Below, piece after piece: positions 61,601-64,000 of a stretch of 64,000 nucleotides of DNA; the stretch's first letter is position 1; every line of letters begins with the position of its first letter. Source of the DNA: Blastocatellia bacterium (lineage in GTDB: Bacteria; Acidobacteriota; Blastocatellia; Chloracidobacteriales; Chloracidobacteriaceae); assembly GCA_019695185.1 (NCBI GenBank), contig JAIBAN010000014.1, forward strand, positions 1 through 64,000, in the 5' to 3' direction. The notes beneath the pieces were generated by a model. The model worked only from the letters and a program-made list of their open reading frames with translations. It had not been told where the DNA came from and searched no databases. The translations under genes and the position numbers were made by a program.

Positions 61601-62102
61601 TTTGGATTGGGCGGCAAACCGCAAACTGGTGACGGCTGATGACGTTTCCCAATATAGAATCATTCACTTTGCCACCCATGGCCTGCTGAACAGCCAACAC
61701 CCGGAACTTTCGGGGCTGGTCCTGTCATTGGTGGATGAACGAGGGGACCCACAAAACGGATTTGTATTGATGACAGATGTGTTTGATTTGAAACTGTCAG
61801 CAGATTTGGTTGTTCTTTCGGCCTGTCAAACAGGATTGGGTAAAGAAATTCGCGGAGAAGGGTTACAGGGGCTGGCACGCGGATTTATGTATGCCGGTGC
61901 AGAACGGGTGGTCGTCAGCCTCTGGAATGTCAACGACCGGGCAACGGCGGAACTCATGAGCCGGTTTTACCAAAACATGCTCACCGGAAAACAACGTCCG
62001 GCAGCAGCTTTGCGGGCTGCCCAGGTGGAAATGTTACACAGCAACCGCTGGAAATCACCGTTTTACTGGGCACCTTTTGTTTTGCAGGGCGAGTGGCGGT
62101 AA
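58638..62102 (+). CDS. Exported TPR-CHAT caspase-like protein
   Basis: 1154 aa. After a signal-type hydrophobic segment (GLFFLILSCVGLSPVF) comes a PPC-like beta domain (VERELKGRETQTFAVVLKSGQYVHF), about ten TPR units (typical: SLLNLGLTHNLLGANQKALEYYQQALHLA), a charged coiled region and a C-terminal CHAT domain. The caspase-like dyad appears as His1014 (IIHFATHGLL) and Cys1063 (VLSACQTGLGKEIRGEG), followed by GFMYAGAERVVVSLWNVND. CHAT proteases such as separase or TPR-CHAT are known effectors; here the export signal suggests the cell envelope. GTG 58584 is an alternative start. A terminator follows. Confidence 0.9.
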   Translation: MSPLPKCWLKLHHQPGLFFLILSCVGLSPVFSRTACPPSTVLAKTRNQATAPSQPLVLELDKPVERELKGRETQTFAVVLKSGQYVHFKLEENGINAGLRLIFPSSGPTREFDTFESVKGGENVYLLVETEGVYQVEVFSSFPAEFTGRYRLVGESRTPSKADLQLAAARKLGDEGYDLMNLQTKEGSFQAIEKFLAAQVLFHENGDKHLAGWFLNMAGFVHSSSLGDRQKGMDLYQKGLAEARSINDDYIEAMSLHNLGSTIMNLGNPRKGLEFFQDANRIRRKIRDLAGEILSIQAIGRTYNLLGEHEKSIEYHKQTLEFGHNQKEYEIEVNSLLNLGLTHNLLGANQKALEYYQQALHLAQTKPDKLSEGKVLNNIGGIYLLLGHYESAIEYFSKAQKIWQPIGNRSLFANSLDNLGNCYLGLQNPVKGLEYFTQSLEIRQSLRDQIGMATTLKKIGHVFFMKKDFAKAGEYYKKGLALDREVGNRQEEANALVSLGNIELETEHFEAATDLYEKALSIQKELNDRVRQTVTYYSLAKTAVSQRDFRKAQESIENALRLAENVRSQVAVTELRTTYFAQYRQYYDLYINILMELHKREPTASFAAEALAISEQARARTLVELLSEARSDYRQGVQSDLIERETSLRNRVNAKADLMLRLKATNGNPTQVEEFEKEITTLTRELEQTRAEIRQKSPRYATLTQPQPLTVSEIQKLLDPDTILLEYALGEKQSYLWAVTDQALTSYQLPEISKIEAQARKVYECLTLPNTIEPQPRQSVAQRNQEDEAAEAAYRAAAAQLSETILGPVADKLGKKRLIVIGDGALQYIPFGALPKPQNSGKENPHNLNVKNKPEMNFLVLEHEIVNLPSASTLVVQRREFAGRKPAEKQLAILADPVFQSNDPRLATAASNKAATPKGSSNRSTPNKAGSPASEWPDRIDLTETKLRQSAQETRLSGTEIGLPRLVFSRREAQAIASLFPTNQTKSALDWAANRKLVTADDVSQYRIIHFATHGLLNSQHPELSGLVLSLVDERGDPQNGFVLMTDVFDLKLSADLVVLSACQTGLGKEIRGEGLQGLARGFMYAGAERVVVSLWNVNDRATAELMSRFYQNMLTGKQRPAAALRAAQVEMLHSNRWKSPFYWAPFVLQGEWR

Positions 62103-62121
62103 GCCAATTGAGCAGAAAAAG

Positions 62122-62147
62122 AGCCCGGACCCGATTGGCCGGGCTCC
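62122..62147. terminator. Bidirectional terminator hairpin
   Basis: GAGCCCGG (62122-62129) and CCGGGCTC (62140-62147) form a perfect 8-bp GC-rich stem with a 10-nt loop between the convergent CHAT and vWA genes. An A run precedes it. Confidence 0.7.
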
Positions 62148-62155
62148 AGACTTTG

Positions 62156-64000
62156 TTATTGGGGTTGCTTTTCTTCGACTCTCGCCTGTTTTTCCTGCCA
62201 CAATTTCTGCGCCTGTCTGGCCATTTCAAGAAATTCACCCCGCAGGCCCTGGGGGTCATATCCGCGACCGGCTTCGGCCAGTTTCAAAACTGTATCCAGG
62301 TTGGCCGAACCGGCTTGTTTTGACTCCCGCAGGAGCATGCCAAACTCGGCGACCGCAGCGGCAAATTTGAAATCAGCGGATGCAGATGCAAAGGTCTTGC
62401 CATTATCGGTGACGGGAATTTCCAAAAGCTGGCTTTTACGCTCAGAGGGTTGTTTGTACCGGAGCTTGAGAGTCAGCAGTTCCGGACTGACTTTGGCGTG
62501 TTTCGGGGACGATTCCTTTTGGTATTTCAGCTTGTCCACCTTGGGAAGTTCTATTTTGACACCTGCCGGAACCACTTCATACAGGGCGGTGACCCGGTGT
62601 CCGGCTCCAATGTCACCGGCGTCCTTGGCGTCGTCGTTGAAATCCTCTGCTGCCAGCATGCGGTTTTCATAGCCAATCAGGCGATAGGCCGTTACCTGTG
62701 CCGGATTGAATTCGATTTGAATTTTGACATCCTTGGCAATGGTCTGAAGCGTCCCGCTCATCTGCTCGACCAAAACCTTGCGGGCTTCCTTTAACCGGTC
62801 AATGTAGGCGTAATTGCCATTGCCCTTGTCAGCCAGTTTTTCCATGGTCGAATCCTTGTAATTGCCCATGCCAAAACCCAGCACCGTCAGAAACACACCG
62901 GTTTTGGCTTTCTTCTCAATTAACCGGGTCAAGGCACCCTGGTCGGTGATGCCGACGTTGAAGTCACCATCCGTCGCCAGAATCACCCGGTTGATTCCCC
63001 CTTTGACAAAATGTTCCTGTGCCTGCTGGTAGGCCAGTTCAATTCCTTCCGCGCCATTGGTTGAGCCCCCCGGAGAAAGGTCCTCGATGGCTTTCAAAAT
63101 CACTTCCTGCCTGTCACCGGTTGTGGGGGGAAGCACCAAACCCGAAGCCCCCGCATAGACGACAATCGAAACCCGGTCCCGGGCGTCCAACTGCTCAACC
63201 AGTAACCGGAGGGACTCCTTGACCAGCGGCAGCTTGTTTTCCTCGTCCATTGAACCCGAAACATCCAGCAAAAACACCAGATTACTGGGCGGTCGTTTGG
63301 AAATTTGAATCTCCTTTCCCCGCAAACCGACCCGGACCAACCGGTGTTCAGTCTTCCAGGGACACTCGGCGACTTCGACACTGGCGGAAAAAGCCTCGTG
63401 GGGTTTGGGTTCGGGATAGTCGTAAGTGAAATAATTCATCATTTCCTCTATCCGGACCGCATCCGCCGGGGGCAGTGTGTTGTTGCTTATAAATCGGCGC
63501 AGATTGCTGTAGGAAGCCGTATCCACATCAATCGAAAAGGTTGAAAGTGGGTTGACTTTGGCCGCCAGAAAGGGATTTTCCTCAATCCGGTCGTAACTTT
63601 CCGTATTCATCGGAGGGTTTGCGGCCTGCACCCGTGCCAACTGAGCGGACTTGGTTTTTCGTTTTCGCGGTTTGCCTGCTATGAGCACCCCCGAACTGGC
63701 ACGTTGGCCGATTACTATGGTCCGGTTTGAAACCGCTTCCCCCAAAACCTCCACAACATCGGTGGCACTGCCAGGGTACAGTTTGGATGTCTGTTGAAAG
63801 ATTTGTCCAGGTTCGACTTTTACCCCTTCCATCACCAGTTTTTGAAACCCTGGCGCGTCAACCGCGATTTGGTAACTTCCGGGTGGAAGGTTGGGGAAAG
63901 TATAATTTCCATTTTGGTCGGTGGTGGCAGACCGCTGGACTCCGGTAGCCTCATTTTTTACCGTGACGGTGGCACCGGCAATCACAGCTCCGGTCGTATC
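62156..64000 (-). CDS. von Willebrand factor A protein with CarboxypepD_reg domain (YfbK-like), N terminus cut by window
   Basis: At least 614 aa; the frame is still open at base 64000, so the true start lies outside. The visible part begins inside a carboxypeptidase-regulatory-like domain (IAGATVTVKNEATGVQRSATTDQNGNYTF), then a YfbK-type N-terminal block (NPLSTFSIDVDTASYSNLRRFI), the vWA domain with MIDAS motif VFLLDVSGSMDEENK and GSTNGAEGIELAY, and a DUF3520-like C-terminal part. The tail is charged (WQEKQARVEEKQPQ). It is probably exported and binds a partner through metal. Function in this family is poorly known. Confidence 0.88.
   Translation of the reverse strand, partial: DTTGAVIAGATVTVKNEATGVQRSATTDQNGNYTFPNLPPGSYQIAVDAPGFQKLVMEGVKVEPGQIFQQTSKLYPGSATDVVEVLGEAVSNRTIVIGQRASSGVLIAGKPRKRKTKSAQLARVQAANPPMNTESYDRIEENPFLAAKVNPLSTFSIDVDTASYSNLRRFISNNTLPPADAVRIEEMMNYFTYDYPEPKPHEAFSASVEVAECPWKTEHRLVRVGLRGKEIQISKRPPSNLVFLLDVSGSMDEENKLPLVKESLRLLVEQLDARDRVSIVVYAGASGLVLPPTTGDRQEVILKAIEDLSPGGSTNGAEGIELAYQQAQEHFVKGGINRVILATDGDFNVGITDQGALTRLIEKKAKTGVFLTVLGFGMGNYKDSTMEKLADKGNGNYAYIDRLKEARKVLVEQMSGTLQTIAKDVKIQIEFNPAQVTAYRLIGYENRMLAAEDFNDDAKDAGDIGAGHRVTALYEVVPAGVKIELPKVDKLKYQKESSPKHAKVSPELLTLKLRYKQPSERKSQLLEIPVTDNGKTFASASADFKFAAAVAEFGMLLRESKQAGSANLDTVLKLAEAGRGYDPQGLRGEFLEMARQAQKLWQEKQARVEEKQPQ

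Overview
The window looks like a chromosomal segment of a Gram-negative, heterotrophic bacterium. The best guess is an Acidobacteriota (Blastocatellia-like) genome. The basis is several large TonB-dependent receptors with N-terminal carboxypeptidase-regulatory-like domains, many secreted proteases with Ig/PPC/FG-GAP repeats, CHAT-TPR, vWA and PEGA-kinase proteins, KdsB (an outer membrane with Kdo) and futalosine-pathway menaquinone synthesis. This assignment is an inference; no rRNA, tRNA, phage, IS element or CRISPR array was recognised.

Layout. 0.4-4.3 kb: siderophore-type TonB receptor and PepSY membrane protein, then ttcA on the other strand. 5.7-10.6 kb: FHA-GAF histidine kinase, GNAT acetyltransferase, GT39-like membrane protein and a permuted papain-like (YiiX) protein. 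10.7-11.0 kb: a SelW-family selenoprotein whose UGA codon splits the ordinary reading frame. 11.1-20.9 kb (minus strand): Ser/Thr kinase, double nuclease-like protein, esterase, a parA / RHH-like protein / proA operon, aminopeptidase P and a cyclic-nucleotide-binding protein. 21.2-24.9 kb: secreted metalloprotease and selD. 25.3-28.1 kb: hemH and hemG, the last steps of heme synthesis. 28.6-32.8 kb: DUF5666-like protein and an Oar-type receptor. 33.1-44.7 kb (plus): YbaK-type deacylase, SDR, subtilisin, sedolisin-like protein, DUF2064 transferase, ATP-grasp, radical SAM and a lipoprotein-like gene. 44.8-50.4 kb (minus): lipid glycosyltransferase, FkbM methyltransferase, ridA, pyrG, kdsB. 50.5-64 kb: unknown protein, tandem-repeat secreted protein, mqnC, a large Oar-type receptor, an ankyrin membrane protein, CHAT-TPR protein and a vWA protein cut by the window edge.

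Two themes stand out. First, selenium use: selD lies 13 kb from a selW-like gene with CxxU and a bacterial SECIS-like hairpin, so the in-frame UGA is very probably selenocysteine. Second, the intergenic spaces are packed with short tandem repeats of 7-9 bp. Each locus uses its own unit, and in many the reverse complement of the unit recurs at the other end of the spacer, giving long hairpins. An octamer version (GTAAAAAC-like) occurs at four places clustered around a ParA/RHH-like gene pair, one of them inside the partner's coding sequence.

Starts were moved from the longest open frame where a ribosome binding site or signal peptide argued for it; each case is noted. All functional calls come from reading motifs by eye, with no database search.
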